Of a DNA stretch of 40,004 nt, positions 32,491-40,004 are shown one piece after another. This stretch comes from Firmicutes bacterium UBA6132. GTDB lineage: Bacteria; Bacillota_A; Clostridia; Tissierellales; Sedimentibacteraceae. The first letter of the stretch is position 1; each line of letters begins with the position of its first letter. The position numbers and the translations under genes are program-made. The notes beneath the pieces are model-generated. The model was not told the origin of the DNA. It ran no database searches and saw only the letters and a program-made list of their open reading frames with translations. Location: the NCBI GenBank assembly GCA_002435835.1, contig DIVM01000354.1:1-40004 (forward strand), given 5' to 3'.

Positions 32491-33021
32491 ATGGAGCATC
32501 ATTCAATTAAGAAATTCTCGTTAACTGAATTTGATAAGTTAATAAAAAAAGATAATATTAAATATGAATTAATCGATACCATACTATTTATGTCACCAAG
32601 ACCCAATTATAAGCATCAAGAAATTATGGGAAATTTATATCTTGAAATTGGTAACTATTTAAAGGGAATGCCTTGCAAAGTATTTACTGAAGCAGAAATC
32701 GAATTAAATGAAAATGTTATAATTCCTGATATTTCTGTTATTTGTGGACTGGAAAATACAAATTTTCAAAGATACAAAAAAGCTCCTGACCTTGTTATTG
32801 AAATATTAAGCGATAGCAGCCGATATACTGATGGATTTATCAAACTTAATAAATATCAGTTGTTTGGTGTTAAAGAATATTGGATAGTTAACCCTAAGAC
32901 TGAAATTATATCTATTTACAATTTTCTAAATAAAACAAATATTGAATTCACAAAATCAGAACAACTTAAATCTTCTTTATTTAATGACTTAGAAATCGAT
33001 CTAAAAATTATATTTTTATAA
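32491..33021 (+). CDS. Uma2-family (DUF820) putative endonuclease
   Basis: This 176-residue protein has the Uma2/DUF820 restriction-endonuclease-like fold. MSPRPNYKHQEIMGNL (34-49) is the family opening; VIIPDISVIC (Asp80) and APDLVIEILSDSS (Glu104) supply PD-(D/E)xK acidic residues; KLNKYQLFGVKEYWIVNP follows. The biological role of the family is unknown; members often occur in many copies as solitary genes. The start at 32491 follows GGAGG; a TTG-started frame 12 bases earlier overlaps that site and is rejected. It is one of two plus-strand genes here, transcribed divergently from the zinc-ribbon gene. Confidence 0.88.
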   Translation: MEHHSIKKFSLTEFDKLIKKDNIKYELIDTILFMSPRPNYKHQEIMGNLYLEIGNYLKGMPCKVFTEAEIELNENVIIPDISVICGLENTNFQRYKKAPDLVIEILSDSSRYTDGFIKLNKYQLFGVKEYWIVNPKTEIISIYNFLNKTNIEFTKSEQLKSSLFNDLEIDLKIIFL

Positions 33022-33025
33022 AATA

Positions 33026-33059
33026 ATGTGAAAGGTTTTAAAAAAATAACCTTTCACAT
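33026..33059 (+). terminator. terminator of the Uma2 gene
   Basis: ATGTGAAAGGTT pairs perfectly with AACCTTTCACAT around a 10-base A/T loop, followed by TTTTCTAAAT, 4 bases after the stop. It may also serve the opposing gene ending at 33073. Confidence 0.88.
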
Positions 33060-33072
33060 TTTCTAAATCTTA

Positions 33073-33369
33073 TTACATCACAGGTTTCTGTAATGGATCG
33101 CCCCAAACAATTACTGGCAAATATTTATTTATTATTTCAAAATTATAAGTATTCCCTTCTTTATCTTCAAATCTTGCAAAGTAACTGCCATGAGCAGATG
33201 AAAAATCCATGCTGATAAATTCTAAATTCTTGTCAGGATAATTATTTTGTACATAATTTATTGCTGTGGTTTTACCTATTTGTTTTGGTATAATTCCACC
33301 TACCCATAAAACCGCAATTATAGTAATTATTGTCATTATACCTATAAATAAATTTCTTTTATTTTTCAA
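33073..33369 (-). CDS. small single-span exported or membrane-anchored protein
   Basis: This 98-residue protein has one N-terminal membrane segment (about 7-26, FIGIMTIITIIAVLWVGGII) and an extracellular domain of about 70 residues (YVQNNYPDKNLEFISMDFSS, YFARFEDKEGNTYNFEIINK). The layout resembles small DUF3139/YfjL-like proteins, but I cannot assign it. The start codon is TTG at 33369, supported by GGAG 6 bases upstream; no nearby ATG has such a site. It overlaps the end of an acetyltransferase remnant. Confidence 0.65.
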   Translation of the reverse strand: MKNKRNLFIGIMTIITIIAVLWVGGIIPKQIGKTTAINYVQNNYPDKNLEFISMDFSSAHGSYFARFEDKEGNTYNFEIINKYLPVIVWGDPLQKPVM

Positions 33370-33481
33370 TTAAAGCTCCATTATTTAAGTTTTTTACTGT
33401 ATATTCTTTTATCCCCCATATACTTTCAGGTTTAAACCCAATTTTAGAATAATATTTATCATGGCCAAGAACTACTACGAT
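33359..33481 (-). pseudogene. remnant of a YhbS-like GNAT acetyltransferase
   Basis: Forty codons read VVVLGHDKYYSKIGFKPES, then IWGIKEYTV..., the pattern of GNAT motif B (V-VLGHP-YY-RFGF-PAS--GI) in YhbS-type acetyltransferases. A stop codon lies directly upstream in frame and no start is present. The N-terminal two thirds are missing. The tail also diverges from the family. The fragment begins right after the end of the nitroreductase-like gene. Confidence 0.75.
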
Positions 33482-33495
33482 TTATGCAATTGTTA

Positions 33496-34254
33496 CTATA
33501 TAACTCCAACAGGTGCAGCATATATAACAAATTCATCTTCACCATCAATTTTCAACAAACTATCTACTAACTTTTGATCAAAAGCAGCAACTGCACAAGT
33601 ACCACATCCAACAGCACCACAGCTTAAATATAAGTTTTGCATTACATGCCCAGCATCTAATAAAATAAGCTTATGTGCTTCTAATGGATATCTCCATTCG
33701 CTTCTATATGGTACTGCGCAATAAAAAAATACAACTGCTGATTTACCTGACCATTTTTGACTGTTAAGACTATCTACAACAGTTTCTTCAAGGTTATCTA
33801 CAGATGCAATAAACTCTAAAGCATGTTCCATAGGCAAATAATGGTATATTCCTTTTTCTAAACTTTCTACATTGAAAACTGTAAGATAAGTTTCAAAAGG
33901 ATGCCTTGCACCTCCAGAAGGAACAAGTCTTTCTGTAGCATAGTTATTACCACGTATATTTTTAATTCCTTGAGTAGTCCATAGTAAAAATGACAACTGT
34001 TCTAAAGTTATACTTTCATTTTTAAAAACGCGGTTACTTTTTCTATCTTCAAGTATTGTAAAAAAATTTGATTCTTTTATTACTGAAGAAAAGTCTTTAG
34101 TCAACATTATAATATTTTTTTCTACTGCGTGTTTTACTAAAGACGGCTGTGGCATTTGCTTTTGTTGGTCAGACTCATATTCAACACCAAAATTGCTTTT
34201 CATAAATGATCTGTAACTATTTATTTTATTTTTCAAATCTTGTTTATTTTCCAT
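33496..34254 (-). CDS. SagB/ThcOx-type nitroreductase-family dehydrogenase
   Basis: This 252-residue FMN-dependent nitroreductase-fold protein is of the SagB type: LEDRKSNRVFKNESITLEQLSFLLWTTQG (69-97), VPSGGARHPFETYL, LLDAGHVMQNLYLSCGAVGCGTC and the final YAAPVG. SagB enzymes oxidise azolines in thiazole/oxazole-modified peptides, but many stand-alone homologues have no known substrate. No YcaO cyclodehydratase, leader-binding protein or precursor peptide is near, so peptide modification is not supported here. It is the last intact gene in a collinear run with the cytidine deaminase and DUF4180 genes. Confidence 0.85.
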   Translation of the reverse strand: MENKQDLKNKINSYRSFMKSNFGVEYESDQQKQMPQPSLVKHAVEKNIIMLTKDFSSVIKESNFFTILEDRKSNRVFKNESITLEQLSFLLWTTQGIKNIRGNNYATERLVPSGGARHPFETYLTVFNVESLEKGIYHYLPMEHALEFIASVDNLEETVVDSLNSQKWSGKSAVVFFYCAVPYRSEWRYPLEAHKLILLDAGHVMQNLYLSCGAVGCGTCAVAAFDQKLVDSLLKIDGEDEFVIYAAPVGVI

Positions 34255-34312
34255 AAATATCTTCCTCTCAATTGTTATTTTAAGTTTTATACATTGAATT
34301 TATATTTTTACG

Positions 34313-34702
34313 CTAATTTTCTGAACCAGGTTCCCATCTGTATGGAAGTAATTCATCAATTGTAATCACCTTATCTTTAAGCATAACTTCACAAAATTTA
34401 TTTTCTTCATGTATTTGATTAATAAATTCTCTACATCTTCCACAAGGTGGAACAATACCATCATTATAACTAACTGCTACTAATTTTACAATTCTATTTT
34501 CTCCAGCCGTTATCATTGCAGCAATTGCTGCATGTTCTGCACAAAAACCAATTGAGCAAGGGACATCTATACAAACGCCTTTATATACATTACCTTTATC
34601 AGTTAGCAATGCAGCTGCAACTGAACCTGCATATGAACTTTTTGATAGCTCACGTGGATTCAATGTATCTTTTGCTATTTCATATAATTCATTAAAATTC
34701 AC
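34313..34702 (-). CDS. cytidine deaminase-family protein
   Basis: This 129-residue protein has the zinc-deaminase motifs: Cys54-Ala-Glu56 ([12 protein letters not shown]), where Glu56 is the proton shuttle, and Pro86-Cys87-x2-Cys90 (PPCGRCREF). Length and motif type fit the homotetrameric cytidine deaminases, which convert cytidine or deoxycytidine to uridine forms. The segment [13 protein letters not shown] differs from the usual NASYG-L-CAE, so a cytidine/blasticidin-like or other substrate is possible. It sits 58 bases upstream of the SagB-type gene and 48 after DUF4180. Confidence 0.85.
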   Translation of the reverse strand: MNFNELYEIAKDTLNPRELSKSSYAGSVAAALLTDKGNVYKGVCIDVPCSIGFCAEHAAIAAMITAGENRIVKLVAVSYNDGIVPPCGRCREFINQIHEENKFCEVMLKDKVITIDELLPYRWEPGSEN

Positions 34703-34750
34703 TTTTTTCTCTCCTTAATGTAATCTGTGAAAATATTATTTTTATTATTA

Positions 34751-35107
34751 TCAGCTTAATTTTTCAATAGCTTCCTCTATTGCTGAAACAAAGAAAAAAT
34801 CTTTCCCATTATTGCTTTCATAAATAAAATCTTTTAATGCTTTACTCATATAACCTGAAAAATCGCCTACAATTGCAAGCTTCATTTGATAGTTAACATA
34901 TTTTTGCAATATATCTCCAGCAAGACGAGTACTTAATTTGAAAAAATCTTCTGCAATAGATGTTTTATAAATAATTATTCGATCGCAGTCAACCTCATAC
35001 CTTACTGTTGCCATTAAATCCAAAGCCGATTGAACATCTGTAATAATTAGACCTTCGCTATGTACCTCTGCAATATTTTTATTAATTCCCTTAATAGTTA
35101 TATTCAT
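34751..35107 (-). CDS. DUF4180 family protein
   Basis: This soluble 118-residue protein matches DUF4180 by LIITDVQSALDLMATVRYEVDCDRIIIYKTSIAEDFFKL in the first half and the AIVGDFSGYMSKALKDFIYESNNGKDFFFV pattern in the second half. Function is unknown; the fold is likely alpha/beta. The start at 35107 is chosen with AAAGGAAG upstream; a longer frame from a TTG at 35125 would include that site. It follows the ABC permease gene closely (34 bases) and may be co-transcribed. Confidence 0.85.
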   Translation of the reverse strand: MNITIKGINKNIAEVHSEGLIITDVQSALDLMATVRYEVDCDRIIIYKTSIAEDFFKLSTRLAGDILQKYVNYQMKLAIVGDFSGYMSKALKDFIYESNNGKDFFFVSAIEEAIEKLS

Positions 35108-35141
35108 TTCATTTCTTCCTTTCAAGTAATTGCATTATATT

Positions 35142-36773
35142 TCATATTCCAATATTTAAATTATTTGTAACCTTCCAAGTTATAGGGATTCCTATGATTA
35201 GCATTCCCAAATAAAGCCACGTACCAAAATGTATTTTGTAAGATATAAAATGAAGTAATATAAAACATCCAGTAACCCCTAATGACATAAAAAATTTATC
35301 AAGGGGCTGCTTTTGATTAGACTCATCAATAGGCTTAGAAAAAGGTAGTGCAGTAAAATATATTTTTCCTATAATAGGAAGCATTAATATACTGGATAAA
35401 ATTAATATGATAATATCAAGAATAAATCTTTCCTTAAAAAGCATTACATAAATAACACTGTTAAAAATAATTAGTGGAACTAATAGACGGATAGATATTG
35501 CTTGCAGCAAACCATTATACAATTCTCTTTTATTGCTAAATCCGGATATAATATAAACATAAGCTCCTTTCCATGCAGAGGAATATTGTATTAGTCCCAA
35601 AACTGTAGGAAAAACTAAAAAGTTAAAATATAAATAAATATATTCATATCCACTAATCTCATAGTTTGATCCACTCATTCCCATATTAAAAATCATTAGA
35701 ATAGGAAGCAGTACTCCTGTTGACAGTGCAGGATATATTTTCAATTTTAAGCTTCTGTCACTTCGTAACATAGCATTAGTAAATTGAAAAGCTTGTCTTG
35801 AAGTCTCATCTTTGTTCAATAGTCTTCCAATTAAAAATTCAATCCTATGCTTAGAAGCCTTTTCTTTTCCTTCACCCTCCAATTTCAGCAACAACATCTC
35901 CATTTTTTTACTTAGTTTTAAATATATAAAAAAACAAAATATTGGAACTGCAATTAATAAAGCTGTGAAAATATATAAATATGAAGCTTTACCTTCATTA
36001 AATATAATCTCAAAAGGAGCTCCAAACCAAAAAATCGGATTAAAATAATTAATTGATTCAAAATTATATTTAATATTTTTAAGAGATGAAAAATCAATCA
36101 TTCGCACTGCAATTTGGTAACCTACTGTAACCAATATAGTCAGTAAAATTTGAATTAAATTAATAATATTTCTTAATATTTCTCCATCAAATAATCTTAA
36201 AACCAACAGATATATAAAAGCAGTAATTAAAAATATCAATAAATCCATCAAAAGAATTTCAAACAAAAATATCGGAATAACAAGAAGTCCATTATCCATT
36301 ACTAATGCAATAAGTGACGGTCCTGCTATAAAAGTATTAAGACGGAACATATAAATTAAAATATGTAAAACTTTAGCCATGGACAAAGTTTTACTGTCAA
36401 TAGGTTTTGTCATCAAAATATTTTTGTCCTTTGTATCTAATAACACAAAAGAAAAATCAGAAATTAAATACATGGTTGTCATAAAGAAGAATGCTCCTGC
36501 AAAATATATCATGCGGACCATTTCATCTTTTATCATATAAATAAAAAATGCAAGAAAAACTCCAAACAATAAATGTATTAAATACGCTTTAATTAAGGAA
36601 GAGTGCTCTGTGCCATTACTTTCATTATTACTTGAAACTAATATAGGTGCTCTTCTTCCATCTAATATTAGTTTTGTCTTTAAAATCATACGCGTCATAT
36701 TATAGTCAATACCAAACTTTTCAAACAATTTTTGAAATGAATCAAGTATTTTTAAAGATAAAAACCCATCCAT
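35142..36773 (-). CDS. ABC transporter permease (large exporter type)
   Basis: This 543-residue membrane protein has about 10-12 spans and no recognised soluble domain, the membrane half of an ABC exporter with the ATPase encoded 12 bases upstream. The N-terminal 60 residues are hydrophilic (cytoplasmic), and a charged loop with KKMEMLLLKLEGEGKEKASKHR lies near residues 290-311. Size and layout fit the ABC-2-like permeases associated with EcsA-type ATPases. The cargo is unknown. The start follows AAGGGAG. Confidence 0.85.
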   Translation of the reverse strand: MDGFLSLKILDSFQKLFEKFGIDYNMTRMILKTKLILDGRRAPILVSSNNESNGTEHSSLIKAYLIHLLFGVFLAFFIYMIKDEMVRMIYFAGAFFFMTTMYLISDFSFVLLDTKDKNILMTKPIDSKTLSMAKVLHILIYMFRLNTFIAGPSLIALVMDNGLLVIPIFLFEILLMDLLIFLITAFIYLLVLRLFDGEILRNIINLIQILLTILVTVGYQIAVRMIDFSSLKNIKYNFESINYFNPIFWFGAPFEIIFNEGKASYLYIFTALLIAVPIFCFFIYLKLSKKMEMLLLKLEGEGKEKASKHRIEFLIGRLLNKDETSRQAFQFTNAMLRSDRSLKLKIYPALSTGVLLPILMIFNMGMSGSNYEISGYEYIYLYFNFLVFPTVLGLIQYSSAWKGAYVYIISGFSNKRELYNGLLQAISIRLLVPLIIFNSVIYVMLFKERFILDIIILILSSILMLPIIGKIYFTALPFSKPIDESNQKQPLDKFFMSLGVTGCFILLHFISYKIHFGTWLYLGMLIIGIPITWKVTNNLNIGI

Positions 36774-36785
36774 ATTTGCTCCCTT

Positions 36786-37556
36786 CTAACTCACAAAAGC
36801 AGAAATAAATCGTTTAGCAAGTTCTTCATGATTATTAAATCCAGTAACATCATTAAAAATAGATTCTAAGGATGAGTCAGACTGTTTTTTCATTACATCT
36901 TCAACTGCTCCGTCTATAACAATGTTACCTTCATTAAGCAATAAAATTCTATCACTTAGTTTTTCAACTACCTCCAAAATATGAGAAGAATAAAAAATAG
37001 TTTTACCCTCTTGTTTGAGACCTTGCATAATCTCTTTAAACACAAGAACACTATTGGCATCTATTCCGCTCAAAGGCTCATCTAAGAATAAAATATCAGG
37101 ATTATGAAGCAATCCAGTAATTATAGACAACTTTTGTCTCATTCCTTTAGAAAAAGTATGTATTCTTCCATTAATTGAATCCTCAATTCCAAAAACATTC
37201 ATCATTTCTTTTCCCTTTTTTACTGCATTATCAGAACCTATACCATAAAGCATTCCAATAAAACTTATATATTCAAATGCAGTTAAATTATCATACATAT
37301 CTGATATTTCTGGAACATATCCAATTTTTCTTTTATAATCAATTTGACCTTTTATTTTTTCTCCGAAAACAAAAACATCACCTTCATAATCATCAATAAG
37401 TCCAAGTATAATTTTAATAGTAGTGCTCTTACCTGCACCATTTGATCCAATATATCCAATAATTTCTCCACTGTTAACTTGAAAATTTATATCTTTTAAT
37501 ACTACTTTCTGCCCAAAACTTTTATTAATATGTTCTAATCTTAATACTTCTGCCAT
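36786..37556 (-). CDS. ABC transporter ATP-binding protein
   Basis: This 256-residue ABC ATPase is complete: Walker A GSNGAGKST (37-45), Q-loop region YVPEISDMYDNLTAFEY, a variant signature FSKGMRQKL (135-143) in place of LSGGQ, Walker B ILFLDEP (155-161), D-loop SGID and the switch histidine in YSSHILE. FSKGM is common in exporter ATPases of the EcsA/NatA type. It energises the permease encoded just downstream. The start has GGGAGGG upstream. Confidence 0.93.
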   Translation of the reverse strand: MAEVLRLEHINKSFGQKVVLKDINFQVNSGEIIGYIGSNGAGKSTTIKIILGLIDDYEGDVFVFGEKIKGQIDYKRKIGYVPEISDMYDNLTAFEYISFIGMLYGIGSDNAVKKGKEMMNVFGIEDSINGRIHTFSKGMRQKLSIITGLLHNPDILFLDEPLSGIDANSVLVFKEIMQGLKQEGKTIFYSSHILEVVEKLSDRILLLNEGNIVIDGAVEDVMKKQSDSSLESIFNDVTGFNNHEELAKRFISAFVS

Positions 37557-37646
37557 CTTTCCCTCCCCCTTGACTTTGTTATTTTACCGTTGGTATACAA
37601 ATTATGCCCGATATTTTTGGTGTAGCTAAATTTACAGAATCCTTAT

Positions 37647-37901
37647 TTATTTTACTGTATTATAAAATTCTTTTAATTCATTTTTTACTTCATTTGAAAG
37701 ACTATGCCATCTAATTCCTTGTATTGCCCCTTCTATGGCACACAACCTATTAATACAAGCCGAATTGTCTATAGCATTAATAGCTAACCAAGCCTGTTTA
37801 CTTCCAACTTTTTTTAATTGTTCAATAGTTTCTATTCCAACTTCAACAAGCTGAACTTCTAACTTATCGCCTATATTAGGCAATTTACTTAATTCTCCCA
37901 T
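37647..37901 (-). CDS. stand-alone TfoX C-terminal domain protein
   Basis: This 84-residue protein consists only of the TfoX/Sxy C-terminal domain: LSKLPNIGDKLEVQLVEVGI (helix-hairpin-helix-like, 4-23), GSKQAWLAINA, and ACINRLCAIEGAIQGIRWHSL. In Gammaproteobacteria TfoX controls competence; stand-alone C-domain proteins in Firmicutes are uncharacterised. The start at 37901 has GGGAGG 7 bases upstream; the longer frame begins inside that site. It lies between the ABC exporter and the anti-sigma gene. Confidence 0.88.
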   Translation of the reverse strand: MGELSKLPNIGDKLEVQLVEVGIETIEQLKKVGSKQAWLAINAIDNSACINRLCAIEGAIQGIRWHSLSNEVKNELKEFYNTVK

Positions 37902-38022
37902 TGATTTTCCTCCCTTCAAAACCTAAAGGCTTATTACCTCCGTACTTTTCAAAACAACTATGTTATGTACAATCCTTACATTTGAAAATTTCTATATTAC
38001 CCTTTTTTATAAGCTATCCGTC

Positions 38023-38979
38023 TTAAGCTAAAAAATATCTTGTAAATATAAATCCCAACACCACAACAATGGCTATAAAAACATATAGTACGAAAAGTTC
38101 TGCTTTATAGATATTAGGACTAACTCGGTTCTTAGTGACTTCTTGAATTTTAAAATTGTCTGTAATTTCCCTGCCCACAGCATCATACATGGATGTTGCC
38201 ACAAGATGATAATTATATAAAGTCTCTTCTACAGAGTTCTCAAGAAGTTTATCTAACTCTTCTTGATGATAAATTTCAAGAAACTGTTGATTTTTCACAT
38301 CAAATTTAATAGGTTTCCTAACCCTGTCTTGAGAAAGATAACCAGGATTTGAATAAGCCCAATAATCTAAACCATAATATTTGGTTTCATCAGTCAAATT
38401 ATATCCGCTTACAGCATAATACTGCTTATCTTTAATTTTAATAGGAAAAACCTGTACAACTGCGGTATAATTAGAAGAATCAATGTTTGTTTGAATAATT
38501 CGATATTTTTGATTAAATCCTTTTAATAATACAGCAATACCATTAATATCATCATTGGTTTGATCTTTAAAGGAAACAATTAGAGTACCATCTATTTCCT
38601 TTGTCTCTAATATATAAGCATCTACCTTAACTTGAGATGAAGCAGTAAATTCAGTAACAGCATTTGCTAAATCGCTCTTATCATTTTTAAACTTATATTC
38701 AGAAGTATAAATTATATATGATAATATAAGTGTTAAGATAGCACATAATGCTGCCGCCATGAGTCTTGACCTTTTGACTTTTCTTAAGAACTTAATATCA
38801 ATCATAGGTGATTTTTCAGTATTACCAATATTAACAGCCATCTGTTCATATGCTTTTTCGCAGTCCTCACAGTTATTAAGGTGATGTTCTACAGCATTAT
38901 TTGTATCATCACTGGTTAGTTTTTCAATATAATTCGGAAGTAAATCCCTAACAATGCTACATTTCAACTCGTCTTTCAT
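38023..38979 (-). CDS. zf-HC2 anti-sigma factor, membrane-anchored
   Basis: This 318-residue protein opens with an anti-sigma zinc finger: His33-x3-Cys37-x2-Cys40 (HHLNNCEDC), with Cys7 as a likely fourth ligand. A membrane span follows at about 71-91. A large extracellular domain (95-290) has no recognised family but includes the segments LIVSFKDQTNDDINGIAVLL and YAVSGYNLTD. A second span occupies about 296-316. Such proteins hold an ECF sigma factor at the membrane and release it on an outside signal. A partner sigma gene normally lies directly upstream; here there is only a non-coding gap of about 400 bases and a DUF4177 gene. Three ECF-type promoter elements in this region may be its targets. 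The start follows GAAGGAT. Confidence 0.82.
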   Translation of the reverse strand: MKDELKCSIVRDLLPNYIEKLTSDDTNNAVEHHLNNCEDCEKAYEQMAVNIGNTEKSPMIDIKFLRKVKRSRLMAAALCAILTLILSYIIYTSEYKFKNDKSDLANAVTEFTASSQVKVDAYILETKEIDGTLIVSFKDQTNDDINGIAVLLKGFNQKYRIIQTNIDSSNYTAVVQVFPIKIKDKQYYAVSGYNLTDETKYYGLDYWAYSNPGYLSQDRVRKPIKFDVKNQQFLEIYHQEELDKLLENSVEETLYNYHLVATSMYDAVGREITDNFKIQEVTKNRVSPNIYKAELFVLYVFIAIVVVLGFIFTRYFLA

Positions 38980-39386
38980 TCTGACATCCTTCTCTAATTA
39001 TTTTTATCATAATAATATAATGCATTTTATTAGCTATCACATTAATTGTATAATAATTAATAAGTTCATGCAATTTATTATTTTTATCACTGTATTTATA
39101 AGAAACCTCATAATTGCCCCATATATCATATTTATTTATTAAACTTCAATACCATTTATATTTCATGATATATAGTAGTATAGAATATTTTTAAAACCTA
39201 ATAATGAATATCTATTAATATTAATAAACAAAATTATTCATAAAACACTGTTTTAACTCCATTAAAGTCACTTTTTTTATAAATTTCTTTTATAAAAATC
39301 AATGAAACTATTCTAAAACAAACAAATATTTCTCCATAATAAATCTGCACATATTTAATCAAGTAATTGTATTATAATAAATTTTT
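38980..39386. other. 407-base AT-rich gap without a recognised gene
   Basis: No convincing coding frame, RNA or terminator is visible on either strand. I looked here for the missing ECF sigma gene of the downstream anti-sigma factor and found no sigma-70 region 2 or 4 pattern. A 62-codon plus-strand frame at 38954-39142 is composition noise. Confidence 0.6.
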
Positions 39387-39569
39387 TCATCCTATTTCTC
39401 GTTCAAATATTATTTCATAATCAGTTGGCTTTCCATGAGAATTATAATACATTGGTACTACTTGAACTAATCTCCAGCCTTCTTTTGCATATTTGTCTAT
39501 TATATCATGGTGATTGGCATCAGTAAAAAAACCTCCTAAAGTTGCTTCCACATATTTATATTCATACAT
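39387..39569 (-). CDS. DUF4177 family protein
   Basis: This 60-residue protein has the DUF4177 pattern: MYEYKYVEATLGGFF, IDKYAKEGWRLVQVVP and a closing YEIIFERE. It is a compact alpha/beta domain of unknown function that occurs alone or fused to other domains. The start follows GGAGGG. Promoter element B lies about 70-95 bases upstream, and no other gene separates them. Confidence 0.85.
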   Translation of the reverse strand: MYEYKYVEATLGGFFTDANHHDIIDKYAKEGWRLVQVVPMYYNSHGKPTDYEIIFEREIG

Positions 39570-39639
39570 ATTTAATCCCTCCTATTTATATGTTTTATGA
39601 ATTGATAAGTATTAAAAATTATCGAGTAATATTTTATTA

Positions 39640-39665
39640 GACGTTATTAACCATAAAAAAGTTCC
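39640..39665 (-). promoter_or_regulatory. ECF sigma-type promoter element, copy B
   Basis: In the minus direction, GGAAC (plus 39661-39665) followed by a run of T, then CGTCTAA (CGTC at plus 39640-39643) with 17 bp between. Downstream identity with copy A continues through AAAAT.TTACTCG. It lies between the terminator of the upstream transporter gene and the DUF4177 gene. Confidence 0.68.
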
Positions 39666-39685
39666 AATTATTTGGTAAAATAATA

Positions 39686-39718
39686 AAGAACTGAATTCAT
39701 ATTAAGAATTTAGTTCTT
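39686..39718 (-). terminator. terminator of the TRAP binding-protein gene
   Basis: In the minus direction, AAGAACTAAATTC pairs with GAATTCAGTTCTT around a 7-base loop, followed by TATTATTTT. It lies about 70 bases after the stop of the gene at the right edge. Confidence 0.82.
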
Positions 39719-39788
39719 CTAATGTTATAAAGGTGACGTACATAAGCTGACTATATTTAACTCTAACAATGAAAACATACTTATTTAT

Positions 39789-40004
39789 TTAGCCATTGTC
39801 TTTAATGCCCTTTAAGTATGAATTTATCAAATCATTATCATTAACAATATTAATAATTCTTTCATAAGCAGGCATAGACATTTGTCTCATGTCATTTATT
39901 GTTTCTTCTGATAAATCTATTATTGTCATTCCGTTTTCCATTAGAATTTCTTTGCTTCCTTCAATTCGTTCATCAGCTTTTTCCCGGGAATATTTTGTTG
40001 CAAT
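39789..40004 (-). CDS. TRAP transporter substrate-binding protein (DctP), C-terminal fragment at window edge
   Basis: The last 71 residues are visible; the 5' part lies beyond the right edge. The segment YSREKADERIEGSKEILMEN, GMTIIDLSEETINDMRQ and MPAYERIINIVND has the arrangement of the C-terminal helices of DctP-type receptors. There, a long helix with E..G.. is followed by V..LS.EE...MR and a final helix. The call rests on a short stretch without catalytic or ligand residues, so it is tentative. A terminator follows. Confidence 0.6.
   Translation of the reverse strand: MATKYSREKADERIEGSKEILMENGMTIIDLSEETINDMRQMSMPAYERIINIVNDNDLINSYLKGIKDNG

Noticed and set aside
38954..39142. Plus-strand 62-codon frame across the anti-sigma start region
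   Set aside because: Low-complexity Ile/Asn/Phe translation of AT-rich DNA, no ribosome site, and partly antisense to a well-supported gene.

Overview
The window is AT-rich, low-GC DNA from an anaerobic, Gram-positive, Clostridia-like bacterium. The reasons are strong purine-rich Shine-Dalgarno sites (GGAGG/AAGGAG) in front of most genes, a glycyl-radical hydroxyproline dehydratase, sigma-54 control of amino-acid catabolism, a GerMN (spore germination type) lipoprotein and lipoproteins of Gram-positive style. The gene content (hydroxyproline, isoaspartyl peptides, TTT/TRAP carboxylate uptake) fits an amino-acid-fermenting member of the Peptostreptococcales/Tissierellales type. This placement is an inference. 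Almost every gene is on the minus strand; only a glycosyltransferase and a Uma2 protein are on the plus strand.

Layout. (1) 1-6.2 kb: an apparent six-gene minus-strand operon, uroD-like / tctC / tctB / tctA / uroD-like / cyuA-like, the last cut by the window edge. It pairs a tripartite tricarboxylate importer with two UroD-superfamily (methyltransferase-like) proteins and a cysteine desulfidase/serine dehydratase-type enzyme. I do not know a described pathway with this set. (2) 6.4-7.5 kb: a cation diffusion facilitator preceded by a NiCo (czcD) riboswitch whose last stem doubles as the 5' arm of a terminator. (3) 8.1-11.4 kb: hypE-hypD (trans-4-hydroxyproline dehydratase and its activase) behind a sigma-54 promoter. 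(4) 11.6-14.8 kb: housekeeping genes (Nudix, GDT1-type cation exporter, glycolipid glycosyltransferase, YaiI/YqxD family). (5) 15-21 kb: a sigma-54 enhancer-binding protein, isoaspartyl dipeptidase, a YfcC-type transporter behind a second sigma-54 promoter with 11-bp-phased upstream repeats, and a nitrilase-family amidase. (6) 21.3-26.4 kb: two tandem AAA+/Lon-like proteases that arose by duplication, promoter included. (7) 26.6-40 kb: a patchwork of small genes, membrane proteins, an ABC exporter, an orphan zf-HC2 anti-sigma factor and several gene remnants.

The least expected structure is in region 7. Three intergenic elements (about 31.0, 32.35 and 39.65 kb) share a GGAAC - 16/17 bp - CGTC core in the minus-strand direction plus extra flanking identity. 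This is the architecture of ECF sigma factor promoters. Each lies upstream of a minus-strand gene of unknown function, and an anti-sigma gene lies in the same region. One copy is followed directly by a decayed piece of a paralogue of a membrane gene that another copy still drives. I read this as a small ECF regulon that has spread by duplication of promoter-plus-gene units. The sigma gene itself is not in the window.

Limits: all family calls are by eye from motifs and remembered family features. No search or structure prediction was run. Gene starts were moved from the longest ORF wherever a ribosome binding site clearly favoured another start.
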